From JALOLG01 sp963722415 (GTDB lineage Bacteria > Actinomycetota > Acidimicrobiia > Acidimicrobiales > Ilumatobacteraceae), in the NCBI GenBank assembly GCA_963722415.1, contig CAVRNI010000057.1:434001-498000 (forward strand): a stretch of DNA of 64,000 nucleotides, read 5' to 3'. Shown here piece by piece: positions 52,611-61,759 of this stretch; within the stretch, counting starts at the first letter, position 1; each line of letters opens with the position of its first letter. The translations under genes and the position numbers were made by a program. The notes under the pieces are model-generated. The model had not been told where the DNA came from and did no database searches. It saw only the letters and a list, made by a program, of their open reading frames with translations.

Positions 52611-54043
52611 GCCCGGACCCCCACCCGGACGTTGCGGAAGCGGGCGGGCGCCGCTGGATGTCCGGTGTGGCCGACCTGGCCGGGTTGCCCCTTGCCGCAG
52701 TTCGGCGTGCCCCACACCACGATCTCCGACGACAGCATGTCCATCGACGACCAGAACTGGGGGCCGATGCCCGTGTACGTCGGATTCCGCAGCAGCCGGC
52801 CGAGCTGGCCGTGCTTGACCTCGTAGCCGACCTCGGTGCCGAACTGGAAGTTGAGGCGGCGATCGTCGATGGACCACGAGCGATTCGTCTCCATGTAGAT
52901 GCCGTCGTCGGTGTCGGCGATGATCTCGTCGAACGTGTGCGGACCGGGCTCCAGCCCGACGTTCGTCATCCGGACCATCGGGAGCCGAGCCCATCCGTCG
53001 GCCCGCACGCTGCCTGCGTAGTCGAGCCCAGCCACGGCGGCCGAGTCCCGCCCGGCAAGGACGCCGACCCAGGTTCCCTCGCGGACGGCGTCGCGCGGTG
53101 CCGCGGGCGTCCCCTCGTCGTCGTACCCGAACGATCCGAGAGCCCCCGGGATCGTCGGGTCGATCGTGATGTTCATCAGCTCCGACCCGTACTTCATCGA
53201 ACCGAGCTGGCTCAGGTCGAGCCAGGACGTGCCGGCATAGGCGGCCTCCCAGCCGAGGATCCGGTCGAGCTCGATCGCGTGGCCGACGGACTCGTGGATC
53301 TGCAACGCGAGCTGCTCGGCGCCGAGGATCAACGTCGTCTCCCCACTGGGGCAGGCCGGGGCGCTGAGCAGCTCGCGCGCCTCCGATCCGACGCGGGCGG
53401 CGTGGGCTTCCAGTTCGAGGCCGTCGATGAACTCCCACCCCGACGTGGCGTACTGGCCGCGGGCGGCCGGGTACGAGCGATGTTGGGTCTCACCGTCGCC
53501 GATGGCGGTGGCGGCGATCCCCGCCCCGCACTCGCGGACCTGCTGATCGATGCGGTGCCCTTCGCTGGAGACGAACCACTTGCGCGTCTCCCACGCTTGG
53601 TACATCGCCTCCGCCAGGTCGGCGCCGTGCTCCCCCATCGTCGTCGTCGCCCGCACGAGCAGATCGCCCTTGTCGGACAGCGCCACGGAGAACGGGTCGA
53701 TCACACACTCACTCGCCCACGAACCGGTCGCCGGGACGCTCGGAAGAAGCGCGGACGCGGCACGCGACACGAGCGCGCTGGCGGCGGCGATCTCGGCGGC
53801 CATCGCGCCAGCGCCGCGCACGGCGCGGTCACCAAGATCAGGGGTGGCGAAGAACCCCCATCCCGAACCGACGAGGGCCCGCACCCCGACACCGGAGTCG
53901 GCTTCCTGCGAGACCGCCTCGATCTCACCGTTGCGGGCGGCCATCGACTCGTGGCGTCGATGCATCACCCGGGCATCCGCGTAACGCGCACCGGCGTCGA
54001 GGGCGGCCTGGACAGCCGCCTCAGCGGCCTCGAACTCGCTCAT
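52607..54043 (-). CDS. tldD: TldD metalloprotease
   Basis: The 478-residue subunit has the zinc motif HESVGHAIELDR (HExxxH, about residue 250), preceded by TLILGAEQLALQI, and followed by YAGTSWLDLSQLGSMKYGSELMNITIDPTIPGALGSFGYDDEGTPA, plus AARNGEIEAVSQEADSGVGVRALVGSGWGFFAT near the N-terminus, all typical of TldD. It precedes tldE with a 4-base overlap. No microcin or RiPP gene is nearby, so a general peptide-turnover role is likely. Confidence 0.92.
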   Translation of the reverse strand: MSEFEAAEAAVQAALDAGARYADARVMHRRHESMAARNGEIEAVSQEADSGVGVRALVGSGWGFFATPDLGDRAVRGAGAMAAEIAAASALVSRAASALLPSVPATGSWASECVIDPFSVALSDKGDLLVRATTTMGEHGADLAEAMYQAWETRKWFVSSEGHRIDQQVRECGAGIAATAIGDGETQHRSYPAARGQYATSGWEFIDGLELEAHAARVGSEARELLSAPACPSGETTLILGAEQLALQIHESVGHAIELDRILGWEAAYAGTSWLDLSQLGSMKYGSELMNITIDPTIPGALGSFGYDDEGTPAAPRDAVREGTWVGVLAGRDSAAVAGLDYAGSVRADGWARLPMVRMTNVGLEPGPHTFDEIIADTDDGIYMETNRSWSIDDRRLNFQFGTEVGYEVKHGQLGRLLRNPTYTGIGPQFWSSMDMLSSEIVVWGTPNCGKGQPGQVGHTGHPAAPARFRNVRVGVRA

Positions 54044-54109
54044 GCCATTCGACCATAGAGGAGGATCTCACCCGTCGGTCATGCGCGACTCGACCCCGGC
54101 TCGGTGCCG

Positions 54110-54115
54110 TACGCT
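54110..54115 (+). promoter_or_regulatory. -10 box TACGCT, leaderless start of the Nfu-N gene
   Basis: TACGCT ends 6 bases before GTG 54122. Confidence 0.5.
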
Positions 54116-54121
54116 CCACAC

Positions 54122-54379
54122 GTGGCCACCGCCTCACCGTCACCGACACCGAACCCCGACGCGATGAAGTTCACGCTCGACACCACGCTCCCGGAGATGC
54201 TCAACGTGGCGAGCCCGGACGCCGCGGCCGGCATGCCGTTCGCCGAGGCTGTGTTCGCGGCAGGCGGGGTCGCGTCGATCTTCGGCGTCAACGACTTCGT
54301 CACCGTCACGCGCCAACCAGGGGTCGAGTGGGATCCGATCGTGGCCGCGGTGGTCGCCGCGGCCGCCGCCCACTTGTAG
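54122..54379 (+). CDS. Stand-alone Nfu/NifU N-terminal domain protein
   Basis: The 85-residue protein matches the NfuA N-terminal-type domain (PF08712): DAMKFTLDTTLPEMLNVASPDAAAGMPFAEAVFAAGGVASIFGVNDFVTVTRQPGVEWDPIVAAVVAAAAA. In full-length Nfu proteins this domain sits before the CxxC iron-sulphur scaffold; here it is alone and lacks cysteines, so it cannot hold a cluster itself. Stand-alone members occur in actinobacteria. GTG 54122 is preferred to ATG 54104 because of the -10 box at 54110. Confidence 0.82.
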   Translation: MATASPSPTPNPDAMKFTLDTTLPEMLNVASPDAAAGMPFAEAVFAAGGVASIFGVNDFVTVTRQPGVEWDPIVAAVVAAAAAHL

Positions 54380-54402
54380 GGCGGGAGCCCGAGGGTCCAG
54401 AC

Positions 54403-55434
54403 ATGTCGGTCACCGGAGGAAACCACGCCGTCGTCGTCGGTCTCGATGTCGGGGGCACGAAGACCAACGCCACCGTGCTCGACGAGACCGGCGCGTTCCT
54501 CATCGACCGGATGATGGAGACGCCGAGCCGCGTCCACCAGGGTCCGGCGGCGGCGATCGAGGTGATCGGGCAGGCGATGGATCGCGCCTTGGAGATCACG
54601 GGCCGGTCTCGAGACGACGTCCTCGCGGTCGGCCTCGACACTCCCGGGCCGGCGAGCGCACGCGGTGTCATCTCGGCTCGAGGCGCCACCAACTTTGCCG
54701 AGCCCGTGTGGTGGGGTTTCGACTTCCGCGGCGCCGTCGAGCATTCGCTGCACCTCCCGGTGATCTACAACAACGACGGCAACGCCGCCGCGCTCTACGC
54801 CCACCAACGCCAGTTCGGTCCCGACGCCCCTCGTCGATCCTCCATCTCGGCGATCGTCGGCACTGGTCTCGGTGGGGGCGTGATCGAATCCGGTGAGGCC
54901 GTCCGCGGCGCCTCCGGCATGGCCGGCGAGTTGGGTCACGTCCACATCCCGATGGACGGCCTGCTCGCCGCCGGGCAGCCGATCCCGCACTGCAACTGCG
55001 GGTTCGTGGGCGATCTCGAGAGCTTCGCCTCCTTGAGCGGCATCGAGAACAACCTCTTGCCCTACTGGCTCACCAGGTATCCAGACCATCCGCTCGCCGC
55101 CGAGCCCTCCATCACCGCGGCCGCCAGGCTCGTGCGCGGCTTCGGCGAGGCCGGCGACGAGATGGCGCTGCAGATCTTCGGGCAACAGGCGATGGCGATC
55201 GGGCGGATGTTCACGATCGCCGCCAACTTCACCGACCCCGACGCCTATTTCGTGGGCGGCGGCGTGATCGAGGCGGCACCGCACTTCCGGGATTGGTTCC
55301 TCGCCAAGGTGCACGAGCACACGTTGCTGCGCGAGGAACAGGCGCTCGCCTCCACCATCGCCCTCGTTCCGGATCTCGACATGGCCGGCGCACGCGGCTC
55401 GGCGATGGCCGCGCTCCAAGCGATCCGGCCGTAG
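54403..55434 (+). CDS. ROK-family kinase (glucokinase-like)
   Basis: The 343-residue protein shows the ROK phosphate loop VVGLDVGGTKTNATVLDE (residues 11-28), YNNDGNAAALYAHQ, IVGTGLGGGVIESGEAVRGASGMAGELGHVHIP (catalytic ExGH) and CNCGFVGDLESFAS. The zinc motif of ROK proteins is CxCGxxGCxE; here the third cysteine is aspartate, so metal binding may be weakened. No helix-turn-helix is present, so it is a kinase of glucose, N-acetylmannosamine or a similar sugar rather than a repressor. Start ATG 54403. Confidence 0.85.
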   Translation: MSVTGGNHAVVVGLDVGGTKTNATVLDETGAFLIDRMMETPSRVHQGPAAAIEVIGQAMDRALEITGRSRDDVLAVGLDTPGPASARGVISARGATNFAEPVWWGFDFRGAVEHSLHLPVIYNNDGNAAALYAHQRQFGPDAPRRSSISAIVGTGLGGGVIESGEAVRGASGMAGELGHVHIPMDGLLAAGQPIPHCNCGFVGDLESFASLSGIENNLLPYWLTRYPDHPLAAEPSITAAARLVRGFGEAGDEMALQIFGQQAMAIGRMFTIAANFTDPDAYFVGGGVIEAAPHFRDWFLAKVHEHTLLREEQALASTIALVPDLDMAGARGSAMAALQAIRP

Positions 55435-55456
55435 ACGTCGATCTCGAACGGGCGGG

Positions 55457-55648
55457 TCAGTCGTCGGCCTTCAACCTCGCATAGAGCGTCAGCAGGGCGA
55501 GCAGGATCACGACGACGAGGAAGGCGCGGAGCAACCAGAAGAGCGAGCCGAGGACGAAACGAATGAGGATCAGGGCGACGATGACCACGATGAGATAGCC
55601 GACGACCGTCGCCAGCCACGACCGAACACCTCGTTGTTCTGTGGCCAC
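55457..55648 (-). CDS. Small two-helix membrane protein
   Basis: The 63-residue protein has two hydrophobic helices (TVVGYLIVVIVALILIRFVLGSLFWLL and AFLVVVILLALLTLY) and a basic end. The GTG 55648 was chosen because the upstream frame is not protein-like. No function can be assigned. Confidence 0.65.
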   Translation of the reverse strand: MATEQRGVRSWLATVVGYLIVVIVALILIRFVLGSLFWLLRAFLVVVILLALLTLYARLKADD

Positions 55649-55700
55649 ACGAGGAGTATGCCTGCCAGCGCGGGGCGTGTCGCTCGAGACGGTTCGCCAC

Positions 55701-56549
55701 TCATCGACGCGTCGTGGCAGCGACGAATTCTCGGAGCACTGCTGCATACGCGGCTGGTGCGTCCAGCCACGGGAAATGACCGGCTCCTGCGATCACTTCG
55801 AGCCGCCCGACGCCGGCCCTGAGCGCACCGACGATCTCGCGCGACGCATCGACGGGCGTGACCGAGTCCAGCTCGCCGACACAGACGAGCGTCGGACACT
55901 CGATGCGGGGCAGCTGATCCAGGATGTCGAGCCGCCGGAGCAGCTCCATGCCATGTGGGCCGAGCTCGGGGTTCCGCGTCCTGCGCGCCATCTGCTGTGC
56001 GTCGGGGACATGAGGACCGAAGGCGGCGAAGACCCTCGCCCACTCCTCGTCCGAGACCGAGTCGCCGCCGTAGTCGCGCCGGGCGAGCGCCGCAACGTCG
56101 TCGCCGGCGACGCGCCTGACACCCTCGACCAAGCGGTCAAGGTCGAAGCGGGCGCAGGTCGATTGGAGTACCAGGGCCCCGGCATGATCTGGATGCCGTG
56201 CGGCGTAGAGCATGGCGATGAATCCGCCCATCGAGTGGCCGTAGACGATCGGCCTGGCGATTCCGACGGTGTCGCAGAAGGCGCGCACGTCGTCGGCGCA
56301 GAGTTCGAACGTCCAGTCGTTCGGGTCGTGCCGGGCTGAGCGACCGTGGTCTCGGAGGTCGAGGTAGACGACTTGCGCGTGCATCGTCGACGCCGTGAAG
56401 TCGGGCTTGAAGTAGGAGTGGTCGTATCCGCCGGGCCCACCGTGCAACAGCACCACAGTGGGTCGTTCGGACATCGTCGAGCCGTCCGGCACGAGTGCCG
56501 CCCCGTCGACATCGAACCACAGTCGGGTCCCATTGACGTCCACCTGCAC
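55701..56549 (-). CDS. Alpha/beta hydrolase (proline iminopeptidase-like)
   Basis: The 282-residue protein has the oxyanion-hole HGGPGGYDHSYF (residues about 35-46), YLDLRDHGRSA, the nucleophile elbow VYGHSMGGFIAMLYA with serine, and the acid-histidine end (VCVGELDSVTPVDASREI, IAGAGHFPWLDAP). HGGPG is characteristic of proline iminopeptidase and related hydrolases (S33). The start GTG 56549 follows GAGGAGAG. It is divergent from the acyl-CoA dehydrogenase gene; the substrate is unknown. Confidence 0.85.
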   Translation of the reverse strand: MQVDVNGTRLWFDVDGAALVPDGSTMSERPTVVLLHGGPGGYDHSYFKPDFTASTMHAQVVYLDLRDHGRSARHDPNDWTFELCADDVRAFCDTVGIARPIVYGHSMGGFIAMLYAARHPDHAGALVLQSTCARFDLDRLVEGVRRVAGDDVAALARRDYGGDSVSDEEWARVFAAFGPHVPDAQQMARRTRNPELGPHGMELLRRLDILDQLPRIECPTLVCVGELDSVTPVDASREIVGALRAGVGRLEVIAGAGHFPWLDAPAAYAAVLREFVAATTRR

Positions 56550-56586
56550 GCCGCTCTCCTCTCCTCGTCTGCATAGTCTCCTACGA

Positions 56587-57750
56587 ATGGCCAACCTCGC
56601 TGCCGACCTCGACAGATCCATCGACGAGATTGCGTCACAGTGGCGCTCCGAACGCGCCGAACGTCAGGCGCGACGTCATCTGGATCAGCCGGGACTTCGA
56701 TCTCCTGCGAGATGCCGGCCTCCTGAAGCTGGCCGTGCCTGAATCCGCCGGCGGGTCGTGGCAAAACGCGGCGTCCTCGGCTCGTCGCGTCTGCGAGATC
56801 TACCGTCGTCTCGCATCCGCCGATCCATCGGTCGCCCTCGTGTCCACGATGCATCCAACGGTGCTCGGGTTCTGGCTCTCGACGTCGGATCCATCGCAGC
56901 CGGACTGGGAGGAGCAGCGACAAGCGGTCTTCGCCAGCGCCGCGGCCGGCGAGCAGTGGGGAACGATCACGTCGGAGCCTGGGAGCGGCGGCGACATCGC
57001 CCGCACACGAGCGACCGCCACGCCCACCGATGCACAACCGTTCCTGGCTGGCCGGTCATACGCCGTCACTGGCGACAAGCACTTCGGAAGCGGGTTCGGG
57101 ATCACGGACCGGATGATCACGACCGCGATCCCCGAAGGAGAGTCAGACCCGACGGTCTTCGTGCTCGACGTCCGAGACCGACCGTGGGACGGAAGCGCCG
57201 GCTTCAGATTGACCGCCGAGTGGGACGGCATGGGGATGGCAGCGACGCAGAGCCACGCCATGCGGCTCGAAGGGGCACCGGCCGTGCGGCTCGCGTGGAA
57301 CGGCGGCGCTCGATCAGATCACGCGGGCCGCCGGACCATTCGTCGCGACGGTGTTCACCTCGGTGATCGTCGGAGTCCTCGATGAAGCCATCGGTACGGC
57401 ACGCGAGCAGGTGCGACCGAAGTCCGACCAACTTCGCGCCTACGAACGGGTCGAGTGGTCGCGAGCGGAGCTCGACCACTGGGTGGCGGTGCAGGCGTAC
57501 GAGGGTGCCCTGCGGGCCATCGAGGGCGGGGACCCGGCGACCGCGTTTCACGCCGCGCTTCCGCGCCAAGCAAGCCATTGCGGATCTCGCCGAGACCGCC
57601 CTGCTCCGAATCACCCGGGTCCTGGGCGGAGGGACCTACTCGCGACGATCACCATTCGCCCACTGGTTCGAGGACGTCCGCGCGCTCGGGTTCCTCCGAC
57701 CACCGTGGGGGCTCGCCTACGACGGCTTGTTCGCGACATCGATCGACTAG
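56587..57750 (+). pseudogene. Acyl-CoA dehydrogenase-like protein with three frame changes
   Basis: Three coding frames follow each other. From ATG 56587 MANLAADLDRSIDEIASQWRSERAERQARR; from about 56690 DFDLLRDAGLLKLAVPESAGGSW, WGTITSEPGSGGDIARTRATATP, YAVTGDKHFGSGFGITDRMITTAIPEGESDPTVFVLDV; from about 57305 LDQITRAAGPFVATVFTSVIVGVLDEAI and KSDQLRAYERVEWSRAELDHWVAVQAYEGALRAI; and from about 57555 FRAKQAIADLAETALLRITRVLGGGTYSRRSPFAHWFEDVRALGFLRPPWGLAYDGLF to 57750. Together they make one acyl-CoA dehydrogenase of about 387 residues. The FAD-binding and C-terminal helical parts are present. Three indels make this a genuine pseudogene or a poorly sequenced region. Confidence 0.7.
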
Positions 57751-57800
57751 CATGACACGGGGCGGCGACCCGTCCTCTCCCGTCGTGTCGGCCAGCTTGT

Positions 57801-57836
57801 CAGGGTGTCCTGTCAACTCGCGCAGGGTGTCCTGTC
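57801..57836. promoter_or_regulatory. Two direct repeats CAGGGTGTCCTGTC, 22 bp apart
   Basis: The 14-base motif occurs exactly at 57801-57814 and 57823-57836. The 22-bp spacing equals two helix turns, putting both on one DNA face, and each contains an AGG-N4-CCT half palindrome. They lie about 130 bases upstream of the SCP2 gene, so they could be regulator sites. Confidence 0.45.
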
Positions 57837-57948
57837 GGAGCGTCGTGACTGGACCCGTCGGCGGACCCTTCCATGAGGTCACACGTGGCCAGTCCACAGA
57901 AACCCGCAGGAACCAGCGGTCGGTCGGCGATTGGCAGCCGGGACGGGG

Positions 57949-57954
57949 TACAGT
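57949..57954 (+). promoter_or_regulatory. -10 box TACAGT, leaderless start of SCP2 gene
   Basis: TACAGT ends 8 bases before ATG 57963. Confidence 0.55.
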
Positions 57955-57962
57955 CCCGGCCC

Positions 57963-58370
57963 ATGTCGCATGCATTTCTGTCGGACGAGTGGATGGAAGC
58001 CGTCAAGGAGATCCGCTCCAAGTACGGGGACCAGGTCCCCAAGATCACCCTGAGCGTCCGCATCAATCAGGTCGTGACCGACGTGCCGTTCGGTGACGGC
58101 ACGATCACGAGCTACTTCGACACCTCGTCGGGTGATGTCGCCATGGACATCGGCGAGCTCGAGGCGCCGGACGCGACGATCACGACCGACTACCAGACCG
58201 CCAAGGCGATGTTCGTCGACGGCGATCAGGCGGTCGCCATGCAGGCCTTCATGGCCGGCAAGATCAAGGTCCAGGGCGACATGATGAAGATCATGGCGAT
58301 TCAGACGGCGATGCCGAAGGACGAGATCAGCAAGCAGATCGAAGACGAGATCAAGGCGATGACCGACTGA
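57963..58370 (+). CDS. SCP2 sterol/lipid-binding domain protein
   Basis: The 135-residue protein is a lone SCP2 domain: FLSDEWMEAVKEIRSKYGDQVPKITLSVRINQVVTDVPFGDGTITSYFDTSSGD, then the hallmark DATITTDYQTAKAMFVDGDQAVAMQAFMAGKIKVQGDMMKIMAIQTAMP. SCP2 proteins bind lipids or acyl-CoA in a hydrophobic tunnel. The convergent SDR dehydrogenase and the acyl-CoA dehydrogenase upstream suggest a lipid-oxidation neighbourhood. Confidence 0.9.
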   Translation: MSHAFLSDEWMEAVKEIRSKYGDQVPKITLSVRINQVVTDVPFGDGTITSYFDTSSGDVAMDIGELEAPDATITTDYQTAKAMFVDGDQAVAMQAFMAGKIKVQGDMMKIMAIQTAMPKDEISKQIEDEIKAMTD

Positions 58371-58387
58371 GTCGGTCGTCGGCCGCA

Positions 58388-59263
58388 TCAAGATGGCCCG
58401 AGGCGGGCGAGCTCCTTCGCCAGTTCTTCGACGGTCCACATGCCTGGGCGTTCGAACGTCTCCGCCATCGCCCACGACTCGACCCGCTTGACGACACCAC
58501 CCTGGACGAAGAACGTCTCGCCGGTGAACGCGCACGCTTCGCTGCTGAGATAGGCGACCAGCGGCGAGACGTTGGCGGGGTCCCACTCGTCGAAGCATCC
58601 TTCCTTGGCGGCGATGATCTCGCCGAGCCCGGGTGTGGCGAGCGTGAGTCGCGTGCGAGCTCCGGGTGCGATGCAGTTGGAGACGACGTCGTAGCGCGTG
58701 AGCTCCTTGGCGACGATCTGGCTGAACGTGGCGATGCCCGACTTGGCGGCGCCGTAGTTGCTCTGACCGGGATTCGAGAACAGCCCCGACGTCGACGACG
58801 TGTGCACCAGATTCCGGCGCCGGCCGCGCCCCGCCTTGTGCTCCTCACGCCAGTAGGCAGCGGCCCAGCGCGTCGGCGCGAAGTGTCCCTTCAGGTGCAC
58901 GGCGATCACGTCGTCCCACTCCTGCTCGGTCATGTTGACCAGCACGCGGTCGCGCAGGATCCCGGCGTTGTTGACGAGGATGTCGAGCGTGCCGAACGTC
59001 GCGATCGCGGCATTGATCAGACGCTGGGCACCCTCCCAATCGGCGACGTCGTCACCGTTCGAGATCGCCTCGCCGCCCTGGGCTCGGATCTCGGCGGCAA
59101 CCTCCTCGGCAGGCGTGATGTCGGCGCCCGAGCCGTCGTTGGCGGCGCCGAGATCATTGATCACGACCTTGGCGCCTTCCGCGGCGAAGAAAAGCGCGTG
59201 CTCGCGGCCGATCCCGCGGCCCGCACCGGTGATGACTGCAACACGTCCCTCGAGAGCACTCAT
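58388..59263 (-). CDS. SDR-family NAD(P)-dependent dehydrogenase
   Basis: The 291-residue protein has VAVITGAGRGIGREHALFFAAEGAKVVINDLG (TGxxxGIG), LVNNAGILRDRVLVNM and SNYGAAKSGI with the YxxxK catalytic pair. The NDLG start and its long loop (ANDGSGADITPAEEVAAEIRAQGGEA) resemble the 3-hydroxyacyl-CoA dehydrogenase part of HSD17B4-type enzymes. The substrate is probably a hydroxyacyl-CoA or sterol, in line with the SCP2 gene converging on it (family knowledge and inference). Confidence 0.88.
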   Translation of the reverse strand: MSALEGRVAVITGAGRGIGREHALFFAAEGAKVVINDLGAANDGSGADITPAEEVAAEIRAQGGEAISNGDDVADWEGAQRLINAAIATFGTLDILVNNAGILRDRVLVNMTEQEWDDVIAVHLKGHFAPTRWAAAYWREEHKAGRGRRRNLVHTSSTSGLFSNPGQSNYGAAKSGIATFSQIVAKELTRYDVVSNCIAPGARTRLTLATPGLGEIIAAKEGCFDEWDPANVSPLVAYLSSEACAFTGETFFVQGGVVKRVESWAMAETFERPGMWTVEELAKELARLGPS

Positions 59264-59324
59264 GTCAGTCGTCCTTTCGATCGAGCCGGCGCCGTTGCCA
59301 ATCCGAAGGATGGCACCGTAGTGA

Positions 59325-61625
59325 TCAGAGATAGACCAAGTCGACCTGCGTGCCGCGCGGGTACGCCGTTCCCACCTCGGCCGGAACGCCGTTGATCGAG
59401 GCGGACTGCAACGTGCCCTCGACGGCGCCGAAGCTGAGGACGGGAACGAAGCCGGCGGCGGTGAGGGTGGACGACGCGACATCGAACGTCATGCCGGTGA
59501 GATCCGGCATGATCACGACGTCGGGACCCTTCGAGACGACGACCACGACCCCGGTTCCGCGCTCGACCTGCTCGCCGGCAGGAGGCGATTGCGAGATGAC
59601 CGTGTCGATCGGGACCGTGTCGCTGAACTGGCGCTCGGATTCCGACACGCCGAGCGCCAGCGGCTCGACGGTGACCTGGGCGTCGGCGAACGTGAGTCCG
59701 ACGAGGTTGGGCACGGTGCGGGGCGCGGGTCCGATCGACGAGACGACACGCACCAGGCGGCCGGGCAGGACCTGACTGCCGGCGACCAGCGTCGGGTCGT
59801 CGGGGACCCCCCACGTGATGACGTTGCCGATCGGGACGACCTCGTCGTTCTGTTCGACGAGCTCGACGAGGAGGTCGAGCTTGGCCAGCTCGGTCGCGAC
59901 GTCGGCGTACGGGCGACCGGTCATGTCCGGGAGCTCGCGGAACAGCGGGCCATCGCTGACGATGAGCAGGAACGGTTCACCTTCGGTGAGCTCCTCGCCG
60001 GCCGCCGGCGCGGTGCGGATGACGTGTCCCGGCCGAGGCTCGACGTCGCTGCGCTCGTGCTGAACGCTCACCTCCCACCCGTTCCCGGTGATCTGGTTCC
60101 TGGCGACCGGCTCTTCGACCCCGACCAGGTCGGGCACGGCGTAGACGGGGGTCCGGAACAGCTGCCATGCGAGCACGCCGAGGCCGACGAGCGCAGCCAC
60201 GACGACGAGTGGGATCAGCAACCTCCACGGGACATGCAGGCGCCGCGGCGACGCCGGATCACGGCCCCACGTCCCCGGCCCACCATCGGGCGCCGCCGTC
60301 GGCAAGGGCTCGTCGATCGACGCCGCAGTGCCCCCGAGGATGACCAGGTCGTCCGTGCGATCGACGGTCGGGATCGCACCGAAGGGCTCGAACTCGGGGG
60401 CCACGGTGGAGCCCGCGGCGCCCACCGGGCCGGCCGATCGGGCGGTCCCGACGTCCTCGTCCTCGACATCGATCGGCACGATCATCAGCTCGTCGTCGGG
60501 AGAGGGCTCCCAGTCGACCGGTGCGCCAGCACCGGCGTCAGCGGGACGTATGGCCGGGTCGTCAGGCGACGAACCGTCAGGCTCGTCGAGCGGGATCAGG
60601 AGCAGTTCGGTCGGGACATCGGCCTGACTCGGTGCGTCCGCATACGGGTCGGCCGTCGCGCCGGGGCGTACCACACCACCTGTTGGATCGTCCGGGTTCC
60701 GGAGCTGCTCGACCGGGACGTCGAACAATCCGCTCGACAACAGCGGCAGCGGTTCTGGACGCGGCAGCTTCTCGGCGGCCTTGACGAGACCCCGGCCGAA
60801 CTCGGCCGCCGTCGAGCGGTCCTCCGGTTCGGGCCGCCCGGCATGTTCGAGCACGGCCGCCAGCGACCCGAGGTCGGCGGAGACGGGCATCAGACGACCG
60901 ACCCGCGCCGACAGCGTCGCGACCGTCGAGTCGGAGGCGAACGGCAGCGAGCCGGTCACGGCCTCGACCATCACGAGGCACAGCGCGTAGACGTCGCTCT
61001 TCCCGTCGATCGGCAGCGACAGTGCCTGCTCGGGCGACGCGTAGCCCGCGACGTGGGTGGCGACCGTGGCCGGCTCCTCCCACTGCTGTTCGCCGAGCAG
61101 GCGGGCCAACCCGAAGTCGACGATCCGCAAGCGACGGTCGTCGCCGAACACCAACTTCGACGGCGTCAACTCCCCGTGCACGAAGCCGCGCCGGTGGGCG
61201 TGGTCGAGCGCGCGGCAGGCGTCGAGTCCGATGACGAGGGCCTGCGATGGCGTCAGGCGACGACCGCGGTCGAGCAGGTCGCGCATGCTGCCGCCACCCA
61301 GTCGCTCGATCACGACGTACGCCGCCGGACCCGCCCCGTAGGCCGCCTCGCCCCAGTCGTAGATGGCGGCGATGTTGGCGTGCGAGATCGCCGCCACGGG
61401 ACGGATCGCACGGTCGAAACGATCGAGGAACTCCGGCGCTCCAGCCATCGCCGGGAGCACGATCTTGAGCGTCACGGGTCGGCCGGACACAGTGTCGTCG
61501 GCGTCGAAGATCACCGTGTTGGCACCGGCCGAGGCCATCCTGACCAGGCGGTACCGCTCGGCGAAGAGTGAGCCCACCAGCAGTTCCGGGCCACCGGTGC
61601 CGGCGTCCGGATCGATCTTCTCCAC
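59325..61625 (-). CDS. PASTA-domain Ser/Thr kinase-like protein, likely pseudokinase
   Basis: The 766-residue protein has an N-terminal kinase fold (about residues 25-290), a Pro/Asp-rich linker, one membrane helix (RLLIPLVVVAALVGLGVLAWQLF, about 485-507) and four extracellular PASTA domains. The ATP-site lysine (VTLKIVLP), VDFGLA (DFG) and YASPEQAL (APE) are kept, but the glycine loop is SAGANTVI and the catalytic HRDLKPxN block reads HGELTPSKL, losing the catalytic aspartate. This suggests a pseudokinase or weak kinase that senses peptidoglycan fragments through PASTA. The GTG start follows a TAGCGT box by 9 bases. Confidence 0.87.
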   Translation of the reverse strand: MEKIDPDAGTGGPELLVGSLFAERYRLVRMASAGANTVIFDADDTVSGRPVTLKIVLPAMAGAPEFLDRFDRAIRPVAAISHANIAAIYDWGEAAYGAGPAAYVVIERLGGGSMRDLLDRGRRLTPSQALVIGLDACRALDHAHRRGFVHGELTPSKLVFGDDRRLRIVDFGLARLLGEQQWEEPATVATHVAGYASPEQALSLPIDGKSDVYALCLVMVEAVTGSLPFASDSTVATLSARVGRLMPVSADLGSLAAVLEHAGRPEPEDRSTAAEFGRGLVKAAEKLPRPEPLPLLSSGLFDVPVEQLRNPDDPTGGVVRPGATADPYADAPSQADVPTELLLIPLDEPDGSSPDDPAIRPADAGAGAPVDWEPSPDDELMIVPIDVEDEDVGTARSAGPVGAAGSTVAPEFEPFGAIPTVDRTDDLVILGGTAASIDEPLPTAAPDGGPGTWGRDPASPRRLHVPWRLLIPLVVVAALVGLGVLAWQLFRTPVYAVPDLVGVEEPVARNQITGNGWEVSVQHERSDVEPRPGHVIRTAPAAGEELTEGEPFLLIVSDGPLFRELPDMTGRPYADVATELAKLDLLVELVEQNDEVVPIGNVITWGVPDDPTLVAGSQVLPGRLVRVVSSIGPAPRTVPNLVGLTFADAQVTVEPLALGVSESERQFSDTVPIDTVISQSPPAGEQVERGTGVVVVVSKGPDVVIMPDLTGMTFDVASSTLTAAGFVPVLSFGAVEGTLQSASINGVPAEVGTAYPRGTQVDLVYL

Positions 61626-61634
61626 GATCCGAGC

Positions 61635-61640
61635 ACGCTA
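61635..61640 (-). promoter_or_regulatory. -10 box TAGCGT, leaderless start of PASTA gene
   Basis: On the minus strand TAGCGT is followed by 9 bases and GTG 61625. Confidence 0.5.
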
Positions 61641-61759
61641 TCGCTTGACCGCCATCGACGGACGACAGCCCCCAGCGACGCGCGCCGGGCCCGGCGATGG
61701 CCTCCCGGGGCGCCCGGATCCGCTGCGTAACCGGCTCTGCCGCACGGCATCATGGGGAG

